Both the position numbers and the translations under genes were made by a program. Below the pieces are notes generated by a model. That model was not told the DNA's origin, searched no databases, and was given only the letters and a program-made list of their open reading frames with translations. A stretch of DNA of 44,793 nt from a virus, in the IMG/VR virus record IMGVR_UViG_3300037845_000028, positions 1 through 44,793 of that record, one strand, 5' to 3'. This document shows, one piece after another, positions 17,247 through 26,716 of this stretch; position 1 is the first letter of the stretch; each line of letters opens with the position of its first letter.

Positions 17247-19005
17247 GGTCTGGGTCACACTTAATCTACGCGGTGATGCTCATAAAAAAATGGAGCAATT
17301 CCTGTCTCTCGTTAGGAAAACTACTAAAGAGGTAGATAAGCTCTTAAAATCCATGGATAAGTTTAATATTAATTTTCAGGTCTTATCTGGAACATTAAAT
17401 AAAACAAATCCAGAAATAAAAATATTCAACACTAATATTCACCAAAGCATTAATGTGATGAATAGCGCTAGTATTAGCGCGACCAGGCTTTCTAATTCGT
17501 TAACAAAAGTTTATATGGCGTCTCAAAAAGCTAACAGAGGAGGACATCGAGGTGGTTTTATACATGGTGCTTTACTTGGAGTAGGTGCACGACATGTAGC
17601 AGGATTAGGCGCGGCAGCGGCAGGGTTCGGGGTGGTTCATACAATTGGAAGCGCTTTTCATACAGGATCTGAATTTCAAAAAGAAATGACCGTTTTGAAT
17701 GCTCAAAATATTCCAGGATTATCTAAAGAAGCTATTAATAAATTTTTAAATTCGACTAAAGTTAGAGGCGCATCAAGATTAGATTTGTTAGAAGCATTGG
17801 CGGATGCTGCGGTAATCACTAAAGGATCTCAAGAAGCATTGGGAGTGGCGCCAGCTTTAGCAAAAATGAAAGTTGTTGGATCTGGATTGGGCAAAGAAGG
17901 TTTTAAAATGACGCCTAAGCAACTTCAGGCTGCCATTAAAACTGTTGAAATTGTTTCAAAATCTAGAGATCCAAAAGTACTTGAAGAGTATCTAGGAATG
18001 ATGACGAAAACCTGGATTTCCACCGGTGGCAGAGTAGAACCGTCCCAATATCAAAGCATTGTAAGAAGTTCTCGCGGATATGCGGCTGGCATGGATCCTA
18101 AATTCTTCTTTTATATGCTTGAGCCTCTTATTCAAGAATTCGGCACAAGAACTGGCCCTATGATTGCGCAATTTTATCAACATATGCGTGTAGGGCGAGT
18201 TACCACGCAGGCTGCACAACTATTGGGTCAAATGGGTTTAGCAGATCCCAATGCCGTGCAATTAAATAAAATGGGGATGATAAAAGGTATTGCTCCTGGT
18301 GGAATTAAAGGCATGGATGTTGCTGGGAAAAATATTTTCGAGTGGATTGATAAATTTTTAATGCCAGCAATGAACAAGTCTGGTTATAAAACCCCTGAAC
18401 AGCAAATGGGTGTCTTGGGTAAAATATTTACCAATACGGATTTAACTCTGATCTTAACCTACCTACAGCAACGCGAGAAATTTTTAGCGAGCGCAAAAGT
18501 TAATGAAAATAGCTCAGAAATGGATAAGTTAATTAAAGATTTGAACGATATTCATTCTGGAAAAATGCAGCAAACCTCTGCAGCATTTAGAAATTTTGCA
18601 TTATCTTTAGATAAGATCACAGGCCCCATTGTTGACGCAGGATTGGCTACTTTAACTAGAATTTTTAATGTGCTTGATAAATTATTCTCACTTATAGCAA
18701 ATACTGGGGCATCATTAGGAACTGATTACAGTAAGCAATCTTTAAGTAATACGCTTAATAATGGCAACCTCAACTCAGGTTATCCCTCGGTTTTTAATAG
18801 AAATATAACGTCTCCAACGCCAGGGAGTAGCGCCAACCAATCGGCAGGTAATGTTTATTTAGATTCGGAGAAAGTCGGAAGGGTTGTTTTCTCTAAAGCT
18901 AATTCTCAATTCAACCCAATCGTTCAGCATGGCACGACGGCTATCAATGGGGTGTCATCACCATTTTCCAATGCAGTTAATGTTACGGGGCTAGTCGGAC
19001 AATGA
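17233..19005 (+). CDS. Tail tape measure protein
   Basis: A 590-residue protein that sets tail length and is threaded in the tube. It has an N-terminal helical coat (MEQFLSLVRKTTKEVDKLLKSMDKF), a glycine/alanine-rich hydrophobic segment around residues 105-140 (HRGGFIHGALLGVGARHVAGLGAAAAGFGVVHTIG), and the tape-measure core with GSEFQKEMTVLNAQNIPG and long helices. It lies after the chaperones, as it must. At ~590 residues the tail should be short. Confidence 0.85.
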   Translation: MEAYKVWVTLNLRGDAHKKMEQFLSLVRKTTKEVDKLLKSMDKFNINFQVLSGTLNKTNPEIKIFNTNIHQSINVMNSASISATRLSNSLTKVYMASQKANRGGHRGGFIHGALLGVGARHVAGLGAAAAGFGVVHTIGSAFHTGSEFQKEMTVLNAQNIPGLSKEAINKFLNSTKVRGASRLDLLEALADAAVITKGSQEALGVAPALAKMKVVGSGLGKEGFKMTPKQLQAAIKTVEIVSKSRDPKVLEEYLGMMTKTWISTGGRVEPSQYQSIVRSSRGYAAGMDPKFFFYMLEPLIQEFGTRTGPMIAQFYQHMRVGRVTTQAAQLLGQMGLADPNAVQLNKMGMIKGIAPGGIKGMDVAGKNIFEWIDKFLMPAMNKSGYKTPEQQMGVLGKIFTNTDLTLILTYLQQREKFLASAKVNENSSEMDKLIKDLNDIHSGKMQQTSAAFRNFALSLDKITGPIVDAGLATLTRIFNVLDKLFSLIANTGASLGTDYSKQSLSNTLNNGNLNSGYPSVFNRNITSPTPGSSANQSAGNVYLDSEKVGRVVFSKANSQFNPIVQHGTTAINGVSSPFSNAVNVTGLVGQ

Positions 19006-19616
19006 CGACATTTTTGACGTTAGGGCAAGTAACATTCGCTAACTTTGAGATTCCGGAGCGGCTAAACTTCGGCGGTCAGCAAGCATTGTCTGTTAAGCAA
19101 TTGGTAGGTGGGCAGCGCGTCATTGATGCTATGGGTCGGGTTGATGATGATATTAGCTGGTCAGGATTGATGTTTGAAAGCACAGCATCATTTAGGGCGC
19201 AATTCCTCGACAATATGAGAAATCTAGGCGCACCACTTAACTTGACCTGGGGAATATTCAATTATTTAGTTGTGATTAAGGATTTTAGGGCAAGTTTTGA
19301 GAGATCATATCAGATCCCTTATTCAATCACTTGCACGGTTATTCAGAATCTCAGCAATCCGCTTCCGATTCTTTTCCCTGTTGGGTATAACGATGCAATA
19401 GCAGGAATCATGGCGGATTTGAATGACATAGCGCTATTGGTTGCTAATCCTTCAGTGTCATCATCCATGGCATTGGTAGCGTCAGCACTAAATAACATTC
19501 CATCTGTTGCAAATGCTTCTCCAACTCAGCTTATTCCCCTGATTTCAGCAATTGAGGGCGCTCAAACGTCAATTGCCGCAGCTATAGCATCAACTAGTGC
19601 GGGGATATTCTCATGA
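19002..19616 (+). CDS. Baseplate/tail protein, P2 gpU-like
   Basis: A 204-residue protein with a four-base overlap with the tape measure gene. The N-terminal 130 residues fit the GpU/baseplate hub-adaptor pattern: LGQVTFANFEIPERLNFGGQQALSVKQLVGGQRVIDAMGRVDDDISWSG, then a YLVVIKDFRASFERSYQIPYSITC strand. The C-terminal 70 residues are helical and Ala/Ser-rich. It lies between tape measure and D-like hub, the P2-like order. Confidence 0.72.
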   Translation: MTTFLTLGQVTFANFEIPERLNFGGQQALSVKQLVGGQRVIDAMGRVDDDISWSGLMFESTASFRAQFLDNMRNLGAPLNLTWGIFNYLVVIKDFRASFERSYQIPYSITCTVIQNLSNPLPILFPVGYNDAIAGIMADLNDIALLVANPSVSSSMALVASALNNIPSVANASPTQLIPLISAIEGAQTSIAAAIASTSAGIFS

Positions 19617-20167
19617 GCGAAGCGATGAACTTACAAGCTCAAAATTTGCAGACATTAAATAATCTTTATTTGATGCAGTCATTACTCACCAATATGCAGA
19701 CCAACGTTTATTTAATAGCGCAGGGCGCGACAGGGCAAACAATCACGGTGAATTATGCAAATCTATTTCAGCTAGCCGCTCAATACTATGGAGATGCTAC
19801 GCTATGGACAGCTATAGCAGAAGCAAATGGCTTGAGCGATCCGGTAGTGCAAGCAACAGTTACATTGACCTTAAATCCAATGAATCAAAATCAAGTTATT
19901 GTAGGCGGATTTGTTGAAGAAGGGCAGATCGCAGAAATAGCAATAACACAGTTAGGCGGTACTGCAAATTATTCATATTCAGTTCAAGCCACTGACACGC
20001 TGAATACCATAGCCCAAAATCTAGCGAAAATAATTCCTGGCGCTACCTATTCGGGAAATATTATAACCTTGGTAGGGTATCGATCCATAAGCCTTAATGT
20101 TTATAGGTTTCTGACGCTAACCATTCCTCAAAATGCTCCCGCACAAGGAGGCATTTTGAATGTTTAG
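19613..20167 (+). CDS. LysM-like tail protein (P2 gpX-like role)
   Basis: A 184-residue protein. Residues ~45-75 form a LysM-like motif (VNYANLFQLAAQYYGDATLWTAIAEANGLSDP), as in gpX-type baseplate adaptors. Residues ~115-165 carry a second segment (SVQATDTLNTIAQNLAKIIPGATYSGNIITL) that matches the insert in the protein at 12454. It overlaps both neighbours by a few bases and lies between U-like and D-like genes, where gpX-type proteins link hub and tube. Confidence 0.7.
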   Translation: MSEAMNLQAQNLQTLNNLYLMQSLLTNMQTNVYLIAQGATGQTITVNYANLFQLAAQYYGDATLWTAIAEANGLSDPVVQATVTLTLNPMNQNQVIVGGFVEEGQIAEIAITQLGGTANYSYSVQATDTLNTIAQNLAKIIPGATYSGNIITLVGYRSISLNVYRFLTLTIPQNAPAQGGILNV

Positions 20168-21338
20168 CTCATCTAATCCGGTAATAAATCCCCAGCCAAA
20201 TTCAAGTCAATTGAGATATCCTCGCGCTGTGGTCATATTGGATGATGGCGTCAATACTATCTCGATTCTTTGGGAAGATATCGAAATACAGACTACGACA
20301 TTTTTTGTTGCTGATAATTTCCGCATGACAATACCGCTAAATGGTCAAAACCCTATTTTAGACTTGGCATATTGGTCTGCTATCACGCAAGTAACTGTCA
20401 AAATCTACATAGGATTAGTTGCTAATCCGAACTCATGGACACTGCAAGACCTACAATTATTCATGACCGGCAATACTGATACCATTGAAATAGACCCATT
20501 AAGTGCGCGCATAGTCTTATCCGGACGTGATTTAACATCTAACTTTATTGATTCTAAGATCTCTAACATATACCCGAATCAATCCGCGGCGAGCATTGTT
20601 ACGCAATTAGCACAAAAGCATGGTTTAAATTATCAGGTAACACCCACAAGCGGCAATGTAGGGCGTATCTTTAATAACATCACTACAAATGCGCAGAATT
20701 TACTATCCAAAGAAGTAACTGAATGGGATTTAATAACATCGCTTGCGCAACAATCAGGTTATGTTGCTTTTATGATTGGCGACACATTTTATTTTCAACC
20801 TTTTCCATCCGATGAAGCATCAGCTTATATTTTGAATTATGCGCTTCCCACATTTTCTGGTGGAAGCCCGACATTTCCAGGGATGGGTATTGCTTTTAGA
20901 AGATCCTTAACGTTGTCTAATACCATAAATGTCACTGTTACATCTCCGGTGAATCCACAAAATGGTCAATCTGTTATTGGTACAGCTACATACAAGAGAC
21001 GCGCATCTTCATATGTCAATGTTCCAACTCCTCCAAGTGATGAAGAACAGAATTATAGTTTCACTATTCCCGGTCTTACCCAGACGCAAGCGCAACAACA
21101 AGCGCAGACATTAGCTCAAAACATTGGTTTACATGAAATACAGGGGTTCTGCACGCTGCCTGGCGATAATCTTTTATTGAAAAACAGCTTGATCAAAGTG
21201 ACCGGAACCAATTCCGCATTAGATCAGATTTATTATGTTGACAACATTACACGAAGGTTAAGTGTAGAATCGGGGTATATGATGCAGGTTGCTTTTAAAA
21301 ATAGTAGCAATAACTCAATTTTACAAGGTGCAGCATGA
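20160..21338 (+). CDS. Baseplate hub protein (P2 gpD-like)
   Basis: A 392-residue protein. N-terminal beta segments read PRAVVILDDGVNTISILWEDIEIQTTTFFVADNFRMTIP. Then comes the hub-type DPLSARIVLSGRDLTSNFIDSKISNIYPNQSAASIVTQLAQKHGL and EWDLITSLAQQSGYVAFMIGDTFYFQP, typical of phage D/gp27-like hub proteins (PF05954-related). It forms the central ring that holds the spike. It is followed by the spike gene with a four-base overlap. Confidence 0.8.
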   Translation: MFSSSNPVINPQPNSSQLRYPRAVVILDDGVNTISILWEDIEIQTTTFFVADNFRMTIPLNGQNPILDLAYWSAITQVTVKIYIGLVANPNSWTLQDLQLFMTGNTDTIEIDPLSARIVLSGRDLTSNFIDSKISNIYPNQSAASIVTQLAQKHGLNYQVTPTSGNVGRIFNNITTNAQNLLSKEVTEWDLITSLAQQSGYVAFMIGDTFYFQPFPSDEASAYILNYALPTFSGGSPTFPGMGIAFRRSLTLSNTINVTVTSPVNPQNGQSVIGTATYKRRASSYVNVPTPPSDEEQNYSFTIPGLTQTQAQQQAQTLAQNIGLHEIQGFCTLPGDNLLLKNSLIKVTGTNSALDQIYYVDNITRRLSVESGYMMQVAFKNSSNNSILQGAA

Positions 21339-22000
21339 GCGCTGAGAAATTTTTAAATTTGATGAGACTTCAAGCTAGCATGGTTAATAATGGTAGATCA
21401 GCTACTGCGCTCGGTACGATTGTCGGTTATGACCAGACAAACTACTATGTAAACGTGCAGTTATATCCTGCAAATCCATTAGACTCATCTTCTCAAGCGC
21501 TAACCACTGGATGGATACCTCTGTTTTCTCCGTGGGTTGGTAATGGCTGGGGATTTTTTGCGGCTCCTAATATCGGCGATGTGGTTGAAGTACATTTTCA
21601 AGAAGGTTCACAGCAAGCAAGCTATGCTGGTATGAGATGCTTTCAGCTCGGACAAAATGCGCAAGTTCCTTCTGGCGAATGTTGGTTAGTGCATAAGACA
21701 GGCGCTTACATAAAGATGTTGACGTCAGGTGAGATTGATATTGTTTCGGGAGTAACGGGATCGCCACCAATTAACTTAACAAGTTCTGGGATTGTTAATA
21801 TCACTGGCGCAACGGTAAATGTATCAGGAACAGTCAAACTGGGAAATTTGGCCGGAACGTTAACAAGTTTGCTAACAGGTGCAGCAATGAATATTTACAA
21901 TAATCATACTCACGCAGTAACAACAGCCCCAGGAACAACAGGAATACCGAATCAACAAATGACAAGTTCTGATGTGACATCAAATGTGAGCGCAAATTAG
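21335..22000 (+). CDS. Baseplate spike protein (P2 gpV-like)
   Basis: A 221-residue protein. The N-terminal OB-like fold matches the phage baseplate V family (GTIVGYDQTNYYVNVQLYP, FFAAPNIGDVVEVHFQEGSQQASYAG). A beta-helical stem follows (INLTSSGIVNITGATVNVSGTVKLGNLAG). The end YNNHTHAVTTAPGTTGIPNQQM is the apex motif of metal-capped spikes, where the His residues bind iron. It pierces the outer membrane. Confidence 0.85.
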   Translation: MSAEKFLNLMRLQASMVNNGRSATALGTIVGYDQTNYYVNVQLYPANPLDSSSQALTTGWIPLFSPWVGNGWGFFAAPNIGDVVEVHFQEGSQQASYAGMRCFQLGQNAQVPSGECWLVHKTGAYIKMLTSGEIDIVSGVTGSPPINLTSSGIVNITGATVNVSGTVKLGNLAGTLTSLLTGAAMNIYNNHTHAVTTAPGTTGIPNQQMTSSDVTSNVSAN

Positions 22001-22058
22001 AGAGGTTTCACGTAGAACATGATAAAATTTTACTGTTTTTATAGGGAAATTTGATAAA

Positions 22059-22484
22059 ATGCAAAGCGCAGCCACTCCACAAATTTTAAATGATCTATAT
22101 CTGAATTTCGGTACAGACTTGCTTCCGTCTGCCATAGGCGACATTCAAACGGTTAGTGGCTCTACTCGAAGTCAACAAAGAGTATTGCGACGCTTACTTA
22201 CTCAACCAGGTTCCTATATTTGGCATCCAACCTATGGCGCAGGACTTCCCGGATTTGTCGGACAACCGTTGAGTCAAGACAACTATCAACAAATGAAGTC
22301 TCTCATTATCTCAAATATGTTTTTAGAAGAGTCTGTTTCCCAAACGGTTCAACCTGTCATTGCAATGCAGCCATTACCTGACGGTATTTTTATACAAATA
22401 AATTATACGGAGAATCCTACGCTTGCGCCCATTGTTCTATCATTTGATTTAACTTCCAATGGCGTGACCGTTTACCCGAGTTAA
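22059..22484 (+). CDS. Baseplate wedge protein (gpW / gp25-like)
   Basis: A 141-residue protein with the GPW_gp25 pattern: QTVSGSTRSQQRVLRRLLTQPGSYIWHPTYGAGLPGFVGQPLS, then a helix and two closing strands (IFIQINYTENPTLAPIVLSFDL). It joins the baseplate hub to the sheath and is followed directly by the J-like gene. The 58-base gap before it shows no clear promoter. Confidence 0.82.
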   Translation: MQSAATPQILNDLYLNFGTDLLPSAIGDIQTVSGSTRSQQRVLRRLLTQPGSYIWHPTYGAGLPGFVGQPLSQDNYQQMKSLIISNMFLEESVSQTVQPVIAMQPLPDGIFIQINYTENPTLAPIVLSFDLTSNGVTVYPS

Positions 22485-22494
22485 GGAACTAAAT

Positions 22495-23682
22495 ATGACT
22501 TCATCATCATCAACATTGCCGCTTCAAACCTTTGATGAGCTAGTAAGCAATCAAGCATCGGCGGTCTTAGCGCAATCAACTCAGCTAGTGGATTTTCAAG
22601 AGGGTAGCGTTCTGCGCGCAATGATAGAAAGCAACGCTGGAAATAGCATCTGGATTCAAGGTTTAATCTCGGCATTGCTTGCAGTAGCAAGATTACAAAC
22701 GTCAAGCGGGAATGACGTTGATACCTTCATTAATGCTTTTGGTTATTATAGAACCCCAGCTTCACCCTCAACCGGAAGCGTAACATTTAGCAGAACAATC
22801 ACGACCAGCACTTCTTATATTCCTGCATCAAATACGATTGTTAGCGCAACCGTTGGAACCACTCAGGTTCAATTTACCACCACCGTGGATACTACAAATC
22901 CGGCTTATGATCCTACGACAAATAGTTATTTAATGGCTCCAACGGTATCAAGTGTCACGGTGCCCGTACAATGCTTAACTTCTGGGGTAATCGGTAATGT
23001 CTTAGTAGGCGCAATCAATACTATTAATTCACCATTAACCAATGTCACAGGTGTCACAAATTCATCGGCTTTTACTAATGGCGCTAATATAGCGAGCGAT
23101 GCTCAGGCGAAAGCAGGATTTGTTCTTTATCTTGCTGGATTGTCTAAAGCTACTTACTCAGCGATAGCTTCGGCGGTTTCCTCTGTCCAAGGAGTTACGA
23201 GATATTTGATTGTTGAAAATTATAATGAATCTGGTGCACAACAGCTGGGCTATTTTTATGTTGTGATAGATAATGGATTAGGAACTACTCCAAGCAGCGT
23301 AAAGACTAACGTTCAAAATTCCGTAAATGCAGTACGTGGTCTCGCAATAATTCCAAGTGTTGATATTGCAACAGCCAATTTATGCTCCGGCATTACTGCT
23401 ACATTAAAAGTGCCCGCGGGAACTACAACAGCCCAAAAAAATGCAATTACAGCAGCAGTGCAATCTAATGTCGTGAATTTTTTGGGAACTCTTGGTCTTG
23501 GATCTCCGGCTAATACATTTTATTTTACCCGTGTTATACAAATTCTTTATGACGCATCGCCTTTAGTTTTAGATGTTACGAGCGTTACATTAAATGGAAG
23601 CGGTTCAGCGGATTTCACATCATCAAATTTACAAGTACCAACTATTGCAACAAATACAATTGTAATGACTTATGTTAATTAA
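22495..23682 (+). CDS. Baseplate wedge protein J-like
   Basis: A 395-residue protein with the Baseplate_J pattern: DFQEGSVLRAMIESNAGNSIWIQGLISALLAVARLQTSSGNDVDTFINAFGYYRTPA. The middle has a GVTRYLIVENYNESG and GYFYVVIDNGLGTTP arrangement, and the end has beta-rich repeats. It is the main wedge protein anchoring fibres; order W-J-I is as in P2/Mu. Confidence 0.85.
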   Translation: MTSSSSTLPLQTFDELVSNQASAVLAQSTQLVDFQEGSVLRAMIESNAGNSIWIQGLISALLAVARLQTSSGNDVDTFINAFGYYRTPASPSTGSVTFSRTITTSTSYIPASNTIVSATVGTTQVQFTTTVDTTNPAYDPTTNSYLMAPTVSSVTVPVQCLTSGVIGNVLVGAINTINSPLTNVTGVTNSSAFTNGANIASDAQAKAGFVLYLAGLSKATYSAIASAVSSVQGVTRYLIVENYNESGAQQLGYFYVVIDNGLGTTPSSVKTNVQNSVNAVRGLAIIPSVDIATANLCSGITATLKVPAGTTTAQKNAITAAVQSNVVNFLGTLGLGSPANTFYFTRVIQILYDASPLVLDVTSVTLNGSGSADFTSSNLQVPTIATNTIVMTYVN

Positions 23683-23692
23683 TGGATGATTT

Positions 23693-24652
23693 ATGGCAAT
23701 AGGTGACCAAACTGATATTTACAACCGACTCATAGCGCAATTACCGCCATGGTTTGAAACTCCTACAGTTGATCTTGCTGCTGCTTTGCAAATGTATGTT
23801 GGATACAATGCCAATCCTAATCTAATAACGACAATGTTATTTCATTACATGCAATATCAGTATGCTCAATTACAAATGCGCATACAAACCGCAACAGGAT
23901 CTAATTTAGATATTATCTCTCAAGATTACCTAGGTAATACTCTGCCTAGATATCCCAATGAAAACGATGATTCATTTAGGCAAAGGATACTGTCAAATGT
24001 CGTTCGCCCTAGAGCAACAAGACAGGCAATGTCTGACTCGGTGGAATTATTAACTGGATTTACACCAACAATTATTGAGGGTATGTGGGGGCCAGATCAT
24101 GGTTACCTTAATCAACCAACAACGTTGGGTTGCAACATATACGGATCGGTTGGGTCTGGAAGCTATCCTTATCAATTCTGGATTTATGCTTATCTAAGCC
24201 CATTCCAGGCAATGGGGAACTATCCAGGACTCAATTTGATCTCATTTCCAAGCGCTTTAACGATTGCCTCTGGCGGTTCTGGTTATGTTGTTAATGACAC
24301 AATTACACTTGCTGGCGGGAATATTTATGTGTCTATGGTATTAACAGTAACATCCGTTAGCGGAGGTACTGTTACAGGTTTTAGCACAGCGACTCAAGGA
24401 TATTGGAACGAACCATTGCCAAGTAATCCTCTAACGCAAGCCTCTACATCCGGCAGCGGCACAGGTGCAACATTCAATGTGACATCATGGAATGCAGTTA
24501 ATCCGTATTTTTATTTGAATACATACGGCTGGTGCGGAGGTGAATCATTAGAAACAGCAAATATAACCGCTGATGATGTTGCCCAATTAGTGCAGAACAC
24601 AAAAGTATTGGCGACATTGCAGCATTTAACAGTTATTTACAATCCAATATAG
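23693..24652 (+). CDS. Tail protein I-like with the inserted beta domain
   Basis: A 319-residue protein. The N-terminal ~170 residues fit the I/gp-type wedge partner: DIYNRLIAQLPPWFE, TGSNLDIISQDYLGNTLPRYPNENDDSFRQRILSNVVRPRATRQAMSDSVELLTGF. Around residues 195-275 is the movable beta domain again (IASGGSGYVVNDTITLAGG, LTVTSVSGGTVTGF, ASTSGSGTGATFNV). The end (LVQNTKVLATLQHLTVIYNP) closes the original fold. It precedes the fibre gene, as gpI-type proteins do. Confidence 0.75.
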   Translation: MAIGDQTDIYNRLIAQLPPWFETPTVDLAAALQMYVGYNANPNLITTMLFHYMQYQYAQLQMRIQTATGSNLDIISQDYLGNTLPRYPNENDDSFRQRILSNVVRPRATRQAMSDSVELLTGFTPTIIEGMWGPDHGYLNQPTTLGCNIYGSVGSGSYPYQFWIYAYLSPFQAMGNYPGLNLISFPSALTIASGGSGYVVNDTITLAGGNIYVSMVLTVTSVSGGTVTGFSTATQGYWNEPLPSNPLTQASTSGSGTGATFNVTSWNAVNPYFYLNTYGWCGGESLETANITADDVAQLVQNTKVLATLQHLTVIYNPI

Positions 24653-24663
24653 GAATTCATTTT

Positions 24664-26124
24664 ATGGCAAATACAAGAAAACAAAATGGTCGCGTAATTG
24701 AATATACAAATCAAACGCCATTCGAAACAGATTTTTTATATTCTAACATGTATAACATGGTCAATGCGTCTTACCTCGCCTCGGCAATTTTGGCATCAGG
24801 CAATAGCAATGCGACGCTTGTTGCTGGATTAGCATGTACACAAAACTCGTCGCCAAACTTAAGTGTTCTTATTGGGCAAGGTGTAATGTTCAATTATCAG
24901 GAATTTGACGCTACAGCTTATGGTGTTATTAGCGCTGATACTGCAAGCACAGATAATCTCTATAAACCGTATATTCAAACTACTCAGTACAATACTACCA
25001 GCTCATTGCCTACATTGTGTGGCGGCCCTTTAACTTTCACGCCCCCAGGCTCAGGAACTACAAACTATTTACTTCAAGCTACATTCTTAACGACTGATAC
25101 GGATAGCTTAAGTCGTCCTTATTTTAATCCTGCTAATCCGGCGGCTCCAATTTACAATACTGAGCCACAAACGCGATGGGATACTATCTTTTATTCTTTA
25201 AAATCTGCTGTCTCTCCAGCCATTCCAACCCCTGACGCTGGTTATGTGGGTTTATATGTTATTGCTGTAGCATCTGGCGCAACTCAGATTCTAAATAGCA
25301 ATATCAGTGTTTATTCTGGAGCGCCGTTTATAACGGAGTCTTTGACGCAGAAGGTATCGTATAATTCATTGCAACAATCAAAACCTATTTATGCTCTCGA
25401 TACTGGAACAGCTAATAATTATGTAGTATCACCAACGCCCGCATATACAGCATTACAGGCAGGTACTAGAATCTTTATGAAGGCCGCTAATACTAATACT
25501 GCTACTTCGGTCTTAAATGTAAGCGGACTTGGCAATGTTGGAATACAAGTTAATTCATTATCTGGTGTTCAGCAATTAGTAGGAAATGAGATAATTAGCG
25601 GACAACTTTATGAATTCATATATGACGGCACTAAATTTACCTTATTAAATCCCACTGAGCTTGGAAGTGAATTTGTAGGAGCTAGCGCTTATTCTTCAGG
25701 CACTGTTTCTTTGCCTGTCGCAACAGTTCCAACCAAAATTGCATTTGATACTTCTGAATTCGATACTAATGGATTTTTTACATCTGGCACCAATAGAATG
25801 ACAGCCCTTTATGCTGGTTATTATAGAATCTCATCTATGCTAGCAGCTAATACAACATCAAATGCTTCTAGAGATCATTCATATTATATTCAAATATATA
25901 AAAATGGCTCACTATTTAAAACAATTAATGAAATGACACAAACAAGCTTGGGTGACACGGTTGCGGGATCTCAAGTAGTAAAAGCTGCTGCAAATGATTA
26001 TTTTGAAATATGGGGAGTTAATGGCGATCCCACAAATGCTCTTACAGTGCCATCAAATGCGCCTGGGTATACAAATCAACAAACATCTTCATTTCAATTT
26101 GAATATCTAGGAAACCATCCATGA
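24664..26124 (+). CDS. Tail fibre with C-terminal C1q/TNF-like domain
   Basis: A 486-residue protein. The N-terminal part (VIEYTNQTPFETDFLYSNMYNMVNASYLASAIL) looks like a virion-attachment domain, the middle is beta-rich and low in charge. The last ~140 residues form a C1q-like trimer domain: YSSGTVSLPVATVPTKIAFDTSEFDTNGFF, then ALYAGYYRISSMLAAN and a closing FQFEYLG strand. It is likely the baseplate fibre that touches the host first, alongside the larger fibre at 1515. A four-base overlap leads to the next gene. Confidence 0.78.
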   Translation: MANTRKQNGRVIEYTNQTPFETDFLYSNMYNMVNASYLASAILASGNSNATLVAGLACTQNSSPNLSVLIGQGVMFNYQEFDATAYGVISADTASTDNLYKPYIQTTQYNTTSSLPTLCGGPLTFTPPGSGTTNYLLQATFLTTDTDSLSRPYFNPANPAAPIYNTEPQTRWDTIFYSLKSAVSPAIPTPDAGYVGLYVIAVASGATQILNSNISVYSGAPFITESLTQKVSYNSLQQSKPIYALDTGTANNYVVSPTPAYTALQAGTRIFMKAANTNTATSVLNVSGLGNVGIQVNSLSGVQQLVGNEIISGQLYEFIYDGTKFTLLNPTELGSEFVGASAYSSGTVSLPVATVPTKIAFDTSEFDTNGFFTSGTNRMTALYAGYYRISSMLAANTTSNASRDHSYYIQIYKNGSLFKTINEMTQTSLGDTVAGSQVVKAAANDYFEIWGVNGDPTNALTVPSNAPGYTNQQTSSFQFEYLGNHP

Positions 26125-26417
26125 ACCCAGAACAACACGAAACCGTAGATAATATACTAAGACGATTATGCTATTCGATGGAGAAGCTGCAACACTCCAT
26201 CGATATTATTTGCCTCAAGATAGAAAAGCAGGAGCATGACTTACAGCATAAGATGCTTAAATATAAACTCATTAACATATTTTTACTGATTTATCCTCTC
26301 GCAATTGTGTTTTTACTTATGTGGGCTGATATAGATCATAAGAGGATTACAGATAGCTACACTTATACTCAAGCGATACTGGCAGAGCTTTTGAAAGCGG
26401 TTAAGTATTTAGGTTAA
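26121..26417 (+). CDS. Small membrane-anchored coiled-coil protein
   Basis: A 98-residue protein, the last gene of the long late operon. Residues ~8-50 form an amphipathic helix (LRRLCYSMEKLQHSIDIICLKIEKQEHDLQHKML), followed by a membrane helix (LINIFLLIYPLAIVFLLMW) at about 51-70. It may be a lysis accessory (antiholin/i-spanin-like), or a tail-end protein. Nothing in the sequence decides between these; the coiled coil plus one membrane helix is the visible fact. Confidence 0.6.
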   Translation: MNPEQHETVDNILRRLCYSMEKLQHSIDIICLKIEKQEHDLQHKMLKYKLINIFLLIYPLAIVFLLMWADIDHKRITDSYTYTQAILAELLKAVKYLG

Positions 26418-26716
26418 CGTTTATTGCGGAGACGTCGAAGCGCCTTTGACTCAACCCGCTCATGAAAAGCTACTTCTTCTCTTAGGCTTTTCGGAACCTT
26501 ATTGCTCACGCTTATTTTTCCTGACTTAGTATTGTGACCAATCATCTTACCAGCAGGGACTTTTTGATCTAACTTTTTAAGTCTTAAATAACCTTTGGGA
26601 TATTTTGCTTTCTCTTTTTGGTTAGCGATTGTATGTGCCTCATGATAGTTAGGATCATGCTCAGGGTAACCCTTTCTGCTTATATACCCATTAACCACCT
26701 TATAAGTCTTGCGCAT
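26414..26716 (-). CDS. Hypothetical protein with VAFHE motif
   Basis: A 100-residue minus-strand protein. ATG 26716 overlaps the previous stop (TGATG) and has a GAGGT site; an in-frame TTG three bases earlier is less likely. It is very basic, with DPNYHEAHTIANQKEKAKYPKGYLRLKKLDQKVPAGKMIGHNTKSGKI and the terminal EEVAFHERVESKAL. This pattern appears in phage and mobile-element proteins of unknown role; HE-x-x-E resembles a zinc-protease-like helix but is too little to claim activity. It is convergent with the late operon. Confidence 0.6.
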   Translation of the reverse strand: MRKTYKVVNGYISRKGYPEHDPNYHEAHTIANQKEKAKYPKGYLRLKKLDQKVPAGKMIGHNTKSGKISVSNKVPKSLREEVAFHERVESKALRRLRNKR

